Source of the DNA: Planctomycetota bacterium
GTDB taxonomy: Bacteria > Planctomycetota > Phycisphaerae > Phycisphaerales > UBA1924
Direction of reading: 5' to 3'
NCBI GenBank assembly: GCA_013285505.1
Contig: CP053450.1
Span: forward strand, 2,898,796 to 2,962,795
DNA length: 64,000 bases
Shown here: positions 45,850-56,426 of the stretch, piece by piece
Position numbering within the stretch: the stretch's first letter is position 1
How the letters are laid out: every line of letters starts with the position of its first letter
Position numbers and translations under genes: made by a program
The notes under the pieces: model-generated
The model's database searches: none
What the model was told of the DNA's origin: nothing
What the model saw: only the letters and a program-made list of their open reading frames with translations

Positions 45850-48684
45850 TCCCACAGCCTTTCCTGCCCGAGGCGTATGGCCCACAGCTCGCAGAGGCCC
45901 CGTTCGACCGCGTGGATCTGCTCGACGATGTCCGCGGCCTCCTGCCGTTGCCGGCGTACCCGTTCTCGGATAGCTCTGACATCGCTGGCGCGATCGAGCC
46001 GCTCGGAGACTACGACGATTCCCATCATCTCGAAGACGGCGACCTGCTCGACCGCGAAGATCTGCATCGGGCCCTGGGCCAGACTCAGCCGTGCGGCGTG
46101 CCGCGCGAGGACCGTTTCGACCTCCAGAGCCTCGGCGCCGAGGCCTCCGGCGCGGGCCTGCCGATCCCACTTTGCTCGCAGCGCGGCGGCGGCTCGCTCG
46201 GCGGGCAGGCCCTCGGTGGCCTCGCCGGAGGAGAGCGTCGCGCTGTCGAAGGCGCGGGAGGCATATGACTCGCCCAGCAACGCGGCGAGCCGGTCGATCA
46301 CGCCCTGATCGCCCTCGGCGGCGAGCTGCTCCAGGGCCGTCTGCACGAGCACCCGGCGGGTCTTGATGGCCCAGTCCGGGTCGTCGGTGGCGATGGGGGC
46401 CGAGGCGGTCATCGCGGCGACGAGGTCGGCGTTCTGCGGCGTTCGGGGGATGCGGGGCGCCAGTTCGAGGATCGCCAGGGTGATCGCGGCGCTCGGGCGT
46501 TGGGCCAGCAGTCGCGCCCGGGCTGCCTCGCGGGCGTTGGCGGGTGAGCCCCTGAACGCCTCGGTGGTGAGCACCTCGGTATCGGTCGGGTGCCGGAGCT
46601 GATTGCGGGCGGCGTCGGCGAGGATCTCGAGCCTCCGCGGGTAGTCACGCTGCGCGGAGAGGTAGGACAGCGACCACCGGGCCATGGCGGGGTCGCTGTC
46701 GATCGAGTCGGCGCGCTGGCGCTGGTTCCAGCGGACCAGTTCCATCTCTACGGGGCGGTCGTACTCGTCGAGCACGATCGCGGCGTCGTCGAGCCGGCCG
46801 AGGAATCGGAGGTTTGCCGCTTGATTGAGACGGCTGAGCGAGGCAACGCTGGCCAGGCGGCTGACGAGTTGGTTGTCGGTCAGTGTCGCGGCCTCGCGGG
46901 TGGATTTGGCCCAGTCGGCTGCGAGGTCGTCGAGCGCCGGTCCGTCGGTGCTGATGCCCCAGACCTCCGCGTAGCGCTCCCGCAAGAGGCTGCGGGCCTC
47001 GGTGGAGGCCCGGACGGGCAGCGTCATCGTTGCGTCGACACCCTGCACCCTCGAGCGACGCGCGAGTGTCGTCGTGACCGCGTGCAGGTCGGCGACGGAG
47101 ACGCGTTGGTCGGCGAACATGCGGATGAGCCACGGGCGTGCGAGTGCGTCCTCGCTCCACTCGCACGCGAGCACGAGCGACTCGATCGCCGCCCGGGCGG
47201 CGTCGTTCTCAGAGGGATCATCGGCCCCCACCACGACCCACTCCAGGGCTGCGAGGAGCGTTCCGCCCGCGTCTCCGCCGGCCAACTGTGCGGCATCGAT
47301 CCACCGTCCCCAGCGCTCGGCGTCGCCGTCGCGATCCGGCGCAGCGGTCGATGGCGTGCCGTCCTCCGTCGCGGTGACCATCGCGGGGAGCATCGCCCAG
47401 AGCGCGGTGCTCACGCCCTGCTCGAAGCCGGCCGCGACGACAACGGTTGAGTCGACTCGGTCTCGCAGTTTCGACTCGATCTCGCGGGCGGGCGCGGGCG
47501 CCGATATCTCTCTCGCGGGCGAGGCGGGCGAGAATGCCCACCGACCACGCGGCCGGCCAGATCTCATCGGTGCCGAGCGGCCGGTCGGAGCGGTTGAGGG
47601 ATTGGCTGCGGCGGGCGATGGCGGCGATCACCGGCTCGACGAGTTGGGCGCGCTGGGCCGCCCTGTAGACGAACTCCACGACGTCGTGCTGCGCGGAGCG
47701 CTGCTGCGCGAGAGTGAGATTGCACCAGCGGTCGCCGACCGCGTTGAACGCCCCATCAAAGACCCGGACTGCTTCCGGCGGGTCGATCTCCAGCCCGTCG
47801 GCGGCCGAGTCGAGTGCCGCGAGGGCGTCGCTGAGGCGGTCGAAGGCCGGAAGTGGCTCGGCTTCAACGACGGGCTCGGGGGTTTCTGGCGTGCCCTGCC
47901 AAGGGAAGAGTTGCTCGCCGCCGGCCATGGGGAGGCTGTCGCGGTCGATCGCGCCGGGCTCGACGGTCGGAGCCGGTTCTTTCGGTCCCGGGTCTGAGGG
48001 CCCGGAGGTGAACGCCACGACCATGAGCGCGGCGGTCGCGACGAGTGTCAGCCCGGTGGCTGTCGCGCCGACGATGATCTTCAGCGATCGGGCCTCGTCG
48101 GTGTTGTCGGTGCCGGGTGTGTCGTCGTCGTGCGCGGAGTCGGTCTGCACGACGTCCGCGAATCGGCCGACGTTGGTCACTACTCTTTCTCGCGCGGCCG
48201 CGGTCTGGGCCTGGCGCCTCCCGCCGAGGTGGGTGAGCACGTGGGCGACATCGGCGATCCGGGCGCCGCGAGCCATCGCGAGCATCGTGAGGTGGTGGAG
48301 GGAGCGGCGGTTCCAGCCGCCGTAGCGGGCGAGCGTGAGCAGGGCGTCCTGCTCGAGTTGGAGTCGCTGGCGGCCGGGTGACGTGGCGGCCTGCTTTCTG
48401 GGGCGCACGCCCGCGGCCCGCTCCCGGTGCGCCGCCTGGTGCACGAGCTGTGCCGCGGCGGCGTGCAGCGCGAGCCGGACCTCGTCGGCTTCCGGCGTGC
48501 GGCTCTGGGGGTGTGCGTCCACCTTGGTGAGTTGGCGCTCAAGTGCGCGGACGACGGTGTCCTGATCGTGCGCGCGCGGCGGGAGACCGAGCAGGGCGTG
48601 CAGGCCCCCGGCCGCCGCGTCGCGCCCGAGAAACCGCTCGACGAGTCCCTGCGCGCCGCCGGAGTTGGCTTGGGGCTCGCTCAT
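45846..48684 (-). CDS. Large bitopic membrane protein with helical periplasmic region, one frame break
   Basis: About 945 residues after removing one base near 47515. The cytoplasmic N-terminus has a DnaJ-like planctomycete pattern ([34 protein letters not shown]) and a second helical block ([20 protein letters not shown]). One TM helix follows near residue 170 ([20 protein letters not shown]), then a Pro/Glu linker and ~650 residues of alpha-helical repeats resembling a TPR/solenoid ([40 protein letters not shown]). Both ends overlap neighbouring genes by four bases (ATGA). It may be a scaffold linking the cytoplasm and the energised envelope complex. Confidence 0.7.
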
Positions 48685-51469
48685 CCGCCGCCCTCCTCGG
48701 CCTGCTCATCCCCGGCGGGCGGACGGTCGGAGGCGGGCTGACCGAGCGACGGTCGCACCCCCGCGAGCTGCTGATCGAGCTGCCGGAATCTGGAATGCCA
48801 GGGCTCCGGGCCCAGATCCGGATACAGCATGCGGTGCTGGTCGAGGGCGGCTCGGGCGTCGGCGGGCGATGTCTCGGCGAGGAGACGGATCGACTCCACC
48901 CGGGCCTCGAACCAACCGTCCGAGGCGTCGCGGAGCCCCGCCATCAGGGTGTTCCAGGCCGAGAGCCGCGGTGGGCAGGTCTCCGGCGGCCTCGCTGGCC
49001 CGGGCGAGGCGGCGGAGCGAGCTGGCGGTCTGCGTCCCCAGGTCGATGAGCAGGGTGTCCATGGCGATGGCGATGTCGCGCATCGAGTCGTCGCTTTGGG
49101 CCTGCCAGACGGTTGTCGCCGCCTGGGCCACGGTGTCGATCACCCCGGCGACGGTGGCGTCTCCCTTGTGGTCGCTCAGGGGCTTGAACTGGGCCAGCAC
49201 GCGCTGGGCGACGCCGACCAGGCGGAGCCGCGAGGTCGGCGTCGTTGGGCTGACGCTGCCAGCGTTCGTGGAGACGGCGGTAGCGCAGGCGGTCTCCGGC
49301 GCGGGCGTGCGGGCCGCCGACACGGGCGAGCGTGGCGCCGGCCAACGCGGCGGCGTCCTCATCGTCCCGGGCGATCGCGATCTGGAGCTGGCGGTACGCC
49401 AGTTCGCTCTCGATGTCCGATAGATCGAGGCCGGCGACTGACGCGGTGTCTTCGAGAAGGTCGAGCAGGCGGGCGGCCCGCTCGACGTCGGGAACGGTGA
49501 TGGTGAGCGCTGCGTCGAGGGCCTGCCGCACGCGGACCATCACGGCCAGCGCCGCGTCGTAGACCTCGTCACCGGAGCCGGTGCGAACGACGGCGACGTC
49601 GATCTCAATCAGCTCCTCGGCGATCTCCATGAACCGCGCGGCGACGTAGTCGCGTTCGGGCCCCTGCGACGCGCGGTACTTGCGGTACATCATCCGCGAC
49701 ACGTGGCGGCGGGCCGTCTCGTAGAGCGGTGAATCGTGCGGCACGTCGAGCAGGACCGCGATCGCCTGATCCTCGGTGAGCAGCCCGTCGTCGACTCGGC
49801 GGAGCAGAAGCTTGGCGGCACGATCGGAGGCCGGGTAGGTCTGCATGTAGACCGTTGCGAGCCGGTCACGCTGCTCGATCACCGACCGGAAGCCGCGCTC
49901 GACCGCGAGGTCGAGCGAGACGATGGCGTACCAGATGGACTCTTCCCGCAGCTGCGCGACCGGGGCCTGCTGGAACACACTCTCGAAGACGCTCCCGGCC
50001 TGGACCAGTTCGCCGGCGTAGAAGAGCGACAACCCCTCCATCATCCGGGCCTGGGCCAGTTCGGTGGGGAAGGTCTCAGCGTCGGACGCGACCTGGGCGA
50101 TGTCGAGGGCCCGCACGGCGTCCATGTACCGATTCGCGATCGCGGCGTCGTCGGTCGGGTCGTCGGCGTTGAGACCCTCAGCAACGGCGAAGACCTCGTG
50201 GGCCTCACGGGCCCGCTCGTAGGCGCGGAGGCCCCGCACGTAGAGGACGACGAAGCCCGAGTCGCCCATCGGTGTCGTGCCGAACTGTTTGACGAGATTC
50301 ATCACGTGGCCGATTTCACCGCGCGTGACGAGGTCGCCTAGCGCGATCTGGGCGATGGCCTCGAGGAGGCGGCTGCGGTCGGCGGCGACTCCCGAGGTGC
50401 CTCCTGCCTCGATGGCCTCGAGGGTGATGACCGCGAGCAGCCTGGCCTCCCCCACCGAGAGCGGGGTGACCCCTGACGGGTCGAGCGTCAGGCGGCGACG
50501 GTCGACCAAACGCTGCAGGTCTGACCACCGCCTGGCGCGCCCGAGCACCTCGATCCGCCGTGCCCACAGTTCGTCCTTGATCTGTTGCGGGGTCTCGCCG
50601 GCCTGCTCGATCGCGTCCAGCCAGCGGATCGCCTCGGCGTCCTTGCGGGCGATGGAGAGGCACAGGCTGCAGGCCATCGCGGCCCGGGCCACGTGGTCGT
50701 ACCGCAGCAGCGTGATCGGCAGCGTCTCGACCGATGGGGCGCGGTTGCCGGGTGTGTTGAGCAACCAGCCGAAGGAGCGGAGGGCCGAATCGGCCTTGCG
50801 GGCATCGTCGTTGACCAGCGCCTGGTAGTACTGCGACCAGCCCGCGTAGTACATGGCCAGCGACCGCAATCGCCGCGCGTCGGCCAACTGGTCTCGGATG
50901 GTCGCGATGTTGGCCCGGGTCGAGCGTCCCTCCATGCGTTCGAGCGCGTCGACGCGGTCGTCCACGCGTCGGCCGATGTCGAGGAAGTTGGGCTCAAGCT
51001 CCCGGAAGGTCTGCTGCGCTTCGTTCACGAGTTCGGGATCCGAAAGCCGCTGGCGGAAGTCCTTGACTGCCGCCTCGGCGAGCAGGAAGGACGCCTTGTG
51101 TAGCGTGAGGCGGAGCTCGAACGAATCGGCGCTGGGGACGAGTTCGAGCAGTTCGCGGGCCTGGCGCTCGACCTGACGCTGCCGCTCGGGGGTCCCGGCG
51201 GCGGAGAGCAGGCGGGCGTAGTGCTTGCCGAGCCGGTCGGCGAGTTCTGCACGCTTGGAGCCCGGGGCGTCGCGGAGGCGGTCGAGCAGGTAGACGCTGA
51301 GGAGGTCGTCGAGGCCGCGGTCCCGCATGTAGGCCTCGACGGCGTCGGTCGGTCCGAGCGACTCATCATCGTCGTCCTGCGCGCGCGCCGTCGGCGCGGC
51401 GAGCCCCAGCAACACGAGCATCGCGAGGCACAGGGCTGCTCTGTGGAGTTGTTCAACTCGCTGGCACAT
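48681..51469 (-). CDS. Large exported TPR-like solenoid protein, two frame breaks
   Basis: About 928 residues. A signal peptide (HRAALCLAMLVLLGLAAPTA, then RAQ) is followed by almost entirely alpha-helical repeats (AVEAYMRDRGLDDLLSVYLL, ELLELVPSADSFELRLTLHK, AQARMMEGLSLFYAGELVQA). Frame breaks near 49215 and 48955 separate the last ~150 residues (LAQFKPLSDHKGDATVAGVI; GWFEARVESIRLLAETSPAD). ATG 51469 is chosen for the signal peptide; ATG 51538 reads open. It overlaps the upstream exbD by 17 bases and the downstream gene by 4. It is likely a periplasmic partner of the ExbB-ExbD-VWA complex. Confidence 0.75.
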
Positions 51470-51875
51470 AGCTGACCTTTGTAAACCCTGCGTCCTTGCA
51501 CACCTGCAACGCGCCGGCGGCGGCTTCGACTGGGACATCGTTGGCGACGCGCACCACGACGCCGCTGGCCCGGGGCAGTTCGCGGAGCAGCCTCAGCAGA
51601 TCGGCCCGGTTGGTGAGGGCGTGGGAGCCGAGGCGGTAGACCACGGCGTCGCCGATCCGCTCGACGGAGATGATCTGCGGCTGCAGCACGGCGCCCGAGC
51701 CCTGGTCTTCGCTCGATGGGCTGAGGGTCGAGGACAGTTCGGCCTCCGGCCTGGAGGCCGAGACCGTGACCATGAAGAAGATGAGCAGCAGGAACACGAC
51801 ATCGATCATGGATGTCATGGGCAGGCCGCCGACGCGGGAGCCGTCGAGGCTGTAGTGACGCCGGGCGAGTTTCAC
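51453..51875 (-). CDS. ExbD/TolR family biopolymer transport protein (second copy)
   Basis: 140 residues. A short cytoplasmic N-terminus is followed by the TM helix MTSMIDVVFLLLIFFMVTVS with the proton-path Asp, and a periplasmic domain ending in VPVEAAAGALQVCKDAGFTK, the usual ExbD/TolR fold. With ExbB it forms the stator that converts proton flow into force. Its start overlaps the previous exbD stop (ATGA). Two ExbD genes in series are common in bacteria whose stators use hetero-dimers. A single Cys lies in the periplasmic domain. Confidence 0.92.
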   Translation of the reverse strand: MKLARRHYSLDGSRVGGLPMTSMIDVVFLLLIFFMVTVSASRPEAELSSTLSPSSEDQGSGAVLQPQIISVERIGDAVVYRLGSHALTNRADLLRLLRELPRASGVVVRVANDVPVEAAAGALQVCKDAGFTKVSYVPAS

Positions 51876-52315
51876 GGGGAACGCCCCCCACCGCCGCCCG
51901 GCTTGTTGGTGCCGAGGTTCCAGCGCCGGATGCCGGCCGACGACAGTCGGTTGGCGAGGACGTTGATGTGTGCCGCGGGGGCGCTGCGGTCGGCGCGGAT
52001 GAGCAGATCGACCGACCCGCCCCTGGTTTCTGCGGCGGTTTGCTCGAGCGAAACGAGCCTGGCGATCTCCTCGAGCGAGCGCTCCTGCCCATCAATCAGG
52101 TAGACGCCCTCGAAGGTGACGTCGATCACGATGGTGCCGGGGCTGACCGCCAGTTGATCCTCGCCCTGTTCCTCGGGCAGATCGATCGGCGAGCGGGCGA
52201 CCTGCGAAAGCTGCGACGTGAACAGAAAGAAGATGATGAGCTGCAGCACGACGTCGATCATGGGCGTCATGTCGAAGCCGAAGGCCGAGCGGTTGTGTCG
52301 GGGCCTGATGATCAT
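51872..52315 (-). CDS. ExbD/TolR family biopolymer transport protein (first copy)
   Basis: 147 residues. Seen: FDMTPMIDVVLQLIIFFLFT with the essential Asp in the TM helix, then SPIDLPEEQGEDQL, VDLLIRADRSAPAAHINVLA, and a Gly-rich end. It differs from the second copy, so the stator may hold both. Start and stop codons overlap both neighbours (ATGA), giving balanced synthesis with ExbB. Confidence 0.92.
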   Translation of the reverse strand: MIIRPRHNRSAFGFDMTPMIDVVLQLIIFFLFTSQLSQVARSPIDLPEEQGEDQLAVSPGTIVIDVTFEGVYLIDGQERSLEEIARLVSLEQTAAETRGGSVDLLIRADRSAPAAHINVLANRLSSAGIRRWNLGTNKPGGGGGRSP

Positions 52316-53106
52316 CCGCCGCTCGCTCCCGGAGCCCCGGCGGCGGGCTGGGGCCGGGGCGGTGCCTTGGACGCCGGGCGTTGCTGGGCGGGCTTGGCCT
52401 GCCCGCCGCCGGGGCTCGCGCCCTGCTCGACGTGGGCGGCGAGTTCCTCGATCAGGTCGCCGACCTCGCCGACGAGCGAGTCCACTCGGTTGCGGAGGTA
52501 GGCGTGGACCGCGGTGCACGGGATGGCGACGATGAGCCCGAGCACGGTCGTGATCAGCGCAACGGAGATGCTCCCGGCGAGTTGCGTCGGTTTGGCGACC
52601 TCTGAGACGCTGAGCGTGTCGAACGCCCCGACCATGCCGACCACGGTGCCGAGCAGCCCGAGCATCGGGGACACGCTGGCGATCAGGCCGATGGCGTCTG
52701 TCGAGCGGTGCAGGCGGGAGACCTCCTGCTGTCCGGCTTCTTCCAGTGATGTGCGGAGCTCGAGCAGGCCGAACGGGGAACGGGAGCAGCGGAGCAGCGC
52801 GGCGCCCATGACGCGTGTGAGGAACGAGTCGTGATCGGGGCTGGCGCAGTACTTCGTCGCCTGGTCGACGTTGCCGGCGCGGAGCATGCGGTCGAGGGCG
52901 GTGACCTCGTCTTCGGGCGCGAGCTGTGAACGCCGAAGCCGGACGAACGCCGCGATGATGAACACCACCGCCGTGAACGACAGCCCGATGATGAGATAGC
53001 CGATCTCGCCACCCTCGGAGATGTACTGCACGAGGGTCTTGTCGGGGGCGGGGGCCGGGGTCTGCATCGCCAGTGAAGCGAAGGACACCAAGAGGGACTC
53101 AGCCAT
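52312..53106 (-). CDS. ExbB/TolQ/MotA family proton channel protein
   Basis: 264 residues. Seen: TM1 near 38-58 (IGYLIIGLSFTAVVFIIAAF), the cytoplasmic helical domain, TM2 with SVSPMLGLLGTVVGMVGAF, TM3 with SISVALITTVLGLIVAIPCT (the conserved Thr pair) and a Pro/Ala-rich C-terminal tail. It forms the pentameric core that, with ExbD, uses the proton gradient. ATG 53106 is chosen because the first TM-flanking residues fit the family; an upstream in-frame start adds 14 basic residues. It overlaps the gene before it by 8 bases and exbD by 4. Confidence 0.93.
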   Translation of the reverse strand: MAESLLVSFASLAMQTPAPAPDKTLVQYISEGGEIGYLIIGLSFTAVVFIIAAFVRLRRSQLAPEDEVTALDRMLRAGNVDQATKYCASPDHDSFLTRVMGAALLRCSRSPFGLLELRTSLEEAGQQEVSRLHRSTDAIGLIASVSPMLGLLGTVVGMVGAFDTLSVSEVAKPTQLAGSISVALITTVLGLIVAIPCTAVHAYLRNRVDSLVGEVGDLIEELAAHVEQGASPGGGQAKPAQQRPASKAPPRPQPAAGAPGASGG

Positions 53107-54330
53107 GAGGACTCCTGCTCTGCTCGGACTCGGGACGCGCCACGGCACTCGTGTCCGGGGTGCGACGGTGTGTCAGCCTATGGGGTTGGATGTCGGGTTC
53201 GTGCGGGAGGCGGCGCGAGGCGGCGGCCCACCGGGAGACGGGCTCCCAGGTGCTCGCGGGGTGGCCGGGGAACGTGTCGAGAAGCTCGCGCCGGAGCAGC
53301 GACGCCGCGGCGTCGTCGCCAAGCGACCGCATCGTCACCGCCGCTTCGGCCAGGGCGAGGCCGGCGAGATAGGGCGCATCACGTTCATGCTCGACGCGGA
53401 CGCGGAGCAGTTCGATCACGCCGCGGCGCTGTTGCTCGGCATCGGCCTCCCGCAGCAGCGACCGGCCGAGCGCTGTGCGGAGCCACGCGTCGGTCCAGCC
53501 GATCGGCTCGCTCTTGAGTCGTTTCTCGATCGCGCGACGGCCGGTGAGCCGCTCGGTCTCGATCGGGCTCCGGGCGGCGACGATCTCCCAGACCATGCGC
53601 ACGCCCGGGTCGCTGCTCTCGAGCCGGGGCATGGGTTGCTGTTGCCCGCTCTCGAGGAGTGCGGCGTGCTGGTAGAGCTCGGCGAGCTCCGCGGCACGGT
53701 CACCGAACCGGTCGGCGTTGAGCGGGGTCTGGCCGAACACCCGCACCGCGGGGAGGCTCAGCCAGATCGGCGGGAGTTCGGGGGCGAGCCCGGTCTCGTC
53801 GTCGGTGGTGGGCGAAAAGGCCGTGCTCGACTCGGATCCCGGCGCGGCGGGCGTGCCGTCGTCCCGCGTGTGGAGCCACGCGAGCCAGGCCCCCACCGCG
53901 AGCGTGTGCGCGCCCCGCTCAAGCCGGCACCGAAGCAGCCCGCCGCAGACCGCCGAGGCGGTGGGCCCCTGCCGCCCCGCGTAGTCGGCGAAGAGCTCTT
54001 CCAGCAGCGGCTCGGCTGCCGCGATATCCCCACGCTCGAGCCTGCTGGTGGCCCGCCAGGCCTTGTCGGCCACGTCCATGTACTCACTCGCGGCCTCGGC
54101 GTGCTCGCCGGAGACCGACCGGACCCGGTCCCACCCGATGGTGATCTCGCCGGTGAGCGAGGACACGAGCACGACGCCCTCTGCGGTACAGCGCGCACGA
54201 TGGACCCCGCGGGAGGCGCAGCGCCGCCGCGGAGTTCGAGCGAGGACTGCTGGGCGTGCACCGGGCCTGTCGTGGCGGCGACGGCGAGCGTCACGGCGAG
54301 CCGCGCGAGGATTGGGAAGCCACGCGTCAT
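53099..54330 (-). CDS. Exported helical protein of the VWA-ExbB operon, one frame break
   Basis: About 410 residues. The N-terminal frame gives a signal peptide (ILARLAVTLAVAATTGPVHA) and LELRGGAAPPAGSIV, then shifts near 54195 to VVLVSSLTGEITIGWDRVRS, a small beta element seen in planctomycete exported proteins. The rest is helical and TPR-like (KAWRATSRLERGDIAAAEPL, LLRVRVEHERDAPYLAGLAL). Its ATG overlaps the VWA stop (TGATG), and its end overlaps exbB by 8 bases, so it is part of the same system, possibly as a periplasmic adaptor. Confidence 0.68.
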
Positions 54331-55274
54331 CACGGGCTCCCCGTCGGGGCGGCGACAAACGTGTAGGTGCCTCCGGACTGCTTGGCGATGCGGCGCATCA
54401 GGTCCTCGGAGTTGCGGCTGACGAACGCGATGCAGTGCACCGGGACCTTGTATTCGGCGTTGAGTGCGGCGATGTCGTTGGCGACCTCGTCGGGGAACTC
54501 GCCGTCGGTCATGAAGTAGATCGCTTCGGGCGGCGGGCGCATGGCGAACGCGAGCCCGAAGGCTGGCGACGGCTGTGTGCCCCCACCCGACCTGAGGTTG
54601 GCGACCGCCCGGCGAGCGAACCGCTTGCCCCGGTCGTCGGCGTTGACCCACGAGGACTTACCGTCGAGCGGGAGCGCCGAATCGCTGTAAGTGATGACCA
54701 GGAAATCCGCGGCCTCGAGCAGCCCCTCGATGGACTTGACGAGTTCCCGCTGGAGCGCTTCGAGCTTGCCGCCCACCGCCATCGACCCGGACGTGTCCAC
54801 GATGTAGACGAACCTCGAGCCCGTCGCCTCGACGCCGAAGAAGCTCGCGCTGCCCGACCCGGAGCCGCCCTCGCCCATGCCGGCCGACTGCTCGACGTCT
54901 CCGGCCCCCACGCCGAGGTCGGCGGGGACCAGCTCGGAGAGCGAGCCGGTGATCTCGGCCTCGGTGGGCATATCGAGCGCTTCGACCTCGGGCAGGGTCT
55001 CCTGCGCGAGTTCGGGCACGCTGGGCGAGTCGTAGCTCAGCGATGACTGCTCCAACTCGGCGAACTCGGCCTGTGACATCACAGCGAACTCGACCGGGCC
55101 GGGCATGGCCGCGGCCGGGTTTCCGTCGCCCCGGCCGACGCTCAGATGGGCTGCGATGAACCACCCGAGCAGGTGAACCACCAGCGAAACCGCGAGCCCG
55201 ACGACCGTGGCCCGGCGGATCCACCGAAGCAGCCGCTCGTCGAAGGGCACCGGGGCAGCGCCCGTCACTGGCAC
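54330..55274 (-). CDS. VWA-domain protein with TonB/TolA-like N-terminal anchor
   Basis: 314 residues from GTG 55274. Seen: one TM helix (TVVGLAVSLVVHLLGWFIA) with Ser30-x3-His34, the same S-x3-H spacing that TonB and TolA use to couple to ExbB/ExbD or TolQ/TolR; a linker with PGPVEFAVMSQAEF and Pro/Glu-rich stretches, as after the TonB helix; then a von Willebrand A domain from about 152 with MIDAS DTSGS (160-164) and TDGEF. Upstream, the other frame offers ATG 55353 or 55341 (start MTQQAGNQ); removing one base near 55325 joins them in frame, so the true start may lie there. First gene of the run. The VWA domain replaces the TonB C-terminal domain. Confidence 0.85.
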   Translation of the reverse strand: MPVTGAAPVPFDERLLRWIRRATVVGLAVSLVVHLLGWFIAAHLSVGRGDGNPAAAMPGPVEFAVMSQAEFAELEQSSLSYDSPSVPELAQETLPEVEALDMPTEAEITGSLSELVPADLGVGAGDVEQSAGMGEGGSGSGSASFFGVEATGSRFVYIVDTSGSMAVGGKLEALQRELVKSIEGLLEAADFLVITYSDSALPLDGKSSWVNADDRGKRFARRAVANLRSGGGTQPSPAFGLAFAMRPPPEAIYFMTDGEFPDEVANDIAALNAEYKVPVHCIAFVSRNSEDLMRRIAKQSGGTYTFVAAPTGSP

Positions 55275-55642
55275 CCCAAGAGGGCTCCCGGGCGTGTTCC
55301 TGGCCTCGCCCGCCTGACTGATTGCCTGCCTGCTGGGTCATCGCGCTCTTCATCGGCCCGCGGAGGGCCGGCCCGCCCGAGATTGGTCGCCGCGTGTGCC
55401 GCCGGTGGGCCAACCGGGCGGGTTGGCCCTGTCAGACTCGCGGGGGACTGGTGGAGTTTCGCCCCGAGGCGGCTCCGTGCGGGTCCGTACTCCACAATAC
55501 AGCCCCGCAGGGCCGCGGGTTGCTTGACGCCCCGCGGTCTGTCGCTTTCAATCCGCGACGCGTCGCCTCTTCAGACCCGCCCGAGGGCACAGGATTGTCC
55601 GTGCCCGGGTGGTGTTCGGTTCCGGCGTGACAGGAGAGGCTT
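55275..55642. other. Divergent intergenic region between the VWA operon and pyrH
   Basis: This 368-base stretch holds the likely true N-terminal codons of the VWA gene (to 55353, minus strand) and the control regions of both the VWA operon and pyrH-frr. A candidate promoter for pyrH lies at 55524-55552. No other gene is convincing. Confidence 0.6.
55524..55552 (+). promoter_or_regulatory. Candidate sigma-70 promoter for pyrH-frr
   Basis: TTGACG at 55524-55529 and TTCAAT at 55547-55552 are 17 bases apart, about 90 bases before the pyrH start. Each box differs from consensus by one or two bases. Sequence match only. Confidence 0.4.
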
Positions 55643-56386
55643 GTGCCCGACGACGATGCATCGCACCAGACCGGCCGCCGTGTTCTGCTCAAGCTGAGCG
55701 GGGAGTCCTTCGCCAAGCCCGGATCGTTCGGGATCGACGCGGACGAGCTCGCGGTGATCGCCCAGGAGGTCGCCGACGCGGCCACGCAGGGCACCCAGTT
55801 GGCGGTCGTCGTCGGCGGCGGGAACATCATCCGCGGCGCACAGCTGGCCGCGGCCGGGCACATCGAGCAGGCCACCGCGGACTACATGGGGATGCTGGGC
55901 ACGGTGATCAACGCGCTGGCGCTCCGAGAGAAGCTTCTGACGCTGGGCGTGCCATCCCGGGTGCTGTCGGCGCTGGAGGTCCGTTCGGTCGCCGAACCCT
56001 TCATCCGGGGCCGGGCGATCCGCCACCTGGAGAAGGGACGCGTGGTGATCCTCGCGGCAGGGACGGGCAACCCGTTCTTTACCACCGACACCTGCGCGAG
56101 CCTGCGGGCCCGCGAGCTGGAATGCTCGATGTTGCTCAAGGCGACGAAGGTGGACGGCGTGTACGACTGCGATCCGGCCAAGAACCCGAACGCCAAACGG
56201 TACGAAACGCTGCGGTTCGACGAGGCGATCGACAAGCAGCTGGGCGTGATGGACCTGACCGCGATGGCGATGTGCCGCGAGCACAACATCCCGGTCGTCG
56301 TGTTCGATTTCAAGAAGAGCGGCAACATCCGCCGCGTCGTTGGCGGGGAGCGCATCGGCACCCTGGTGAGCCGCGACGGGAAGTAG
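55643..56386 (+). CDS. pyrH: UMP kinase
   Basis: Phosphorylates UMP to UDP in pyrimidine synthesis; a hexameric amino-acid-kinase-fold enzyme of 247 residues. Seen: RVLLKLSGESFAKPGSFGID, VVGGGNIIRGAQLAAAGHI, ADYMGMLGTVINALALRE, AAGTGNPFFTTDTCASLRA, KATKVDGVYDCDP and DLTAMAMCREHNIPVVVFD. GTG 55643 has GGAGAGG before it. It precedes frr by 40 bases, the usual pyrH-frr order. tsf and rpsB are not next to it. Confidence 0.97.
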   Translation: MPDDDASHQTGRRVLLKLSGESFAKPGSFGIDADELAVIAQEVADAATQGTQLAVVVGGGNIIRGAQLAAAGHIEQATADYMGMLGTVINALALREKLLTLGVPSRVLSALEVRSVAEPFIRGRAIRHLEKGRVVILAAGTGNPFFTTDTCASLRARELECSMLLKATKVDGVYDCDPAKNPNAKRYETLRFDEAIDKQLGVMDLTAMAMCREHNIPVVVFDFKKSGNIRRVVGGERIGTLVSRDGK

Positions 56387-56426
56387 ACCTTCGGGCCCTC
56401 CGGGCCCGCACGAGGAGTGTGCGACC

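Noticed and set aside
45846..55274. Zorya-type anti-phage system because of the ExbB/MotA-like gene
   Set aside because: Zorya needs a ZorB OmpA-like partner and ZorC/D proteins; here the partners are ExbD and a VWA protein with no nuclease or helicase.
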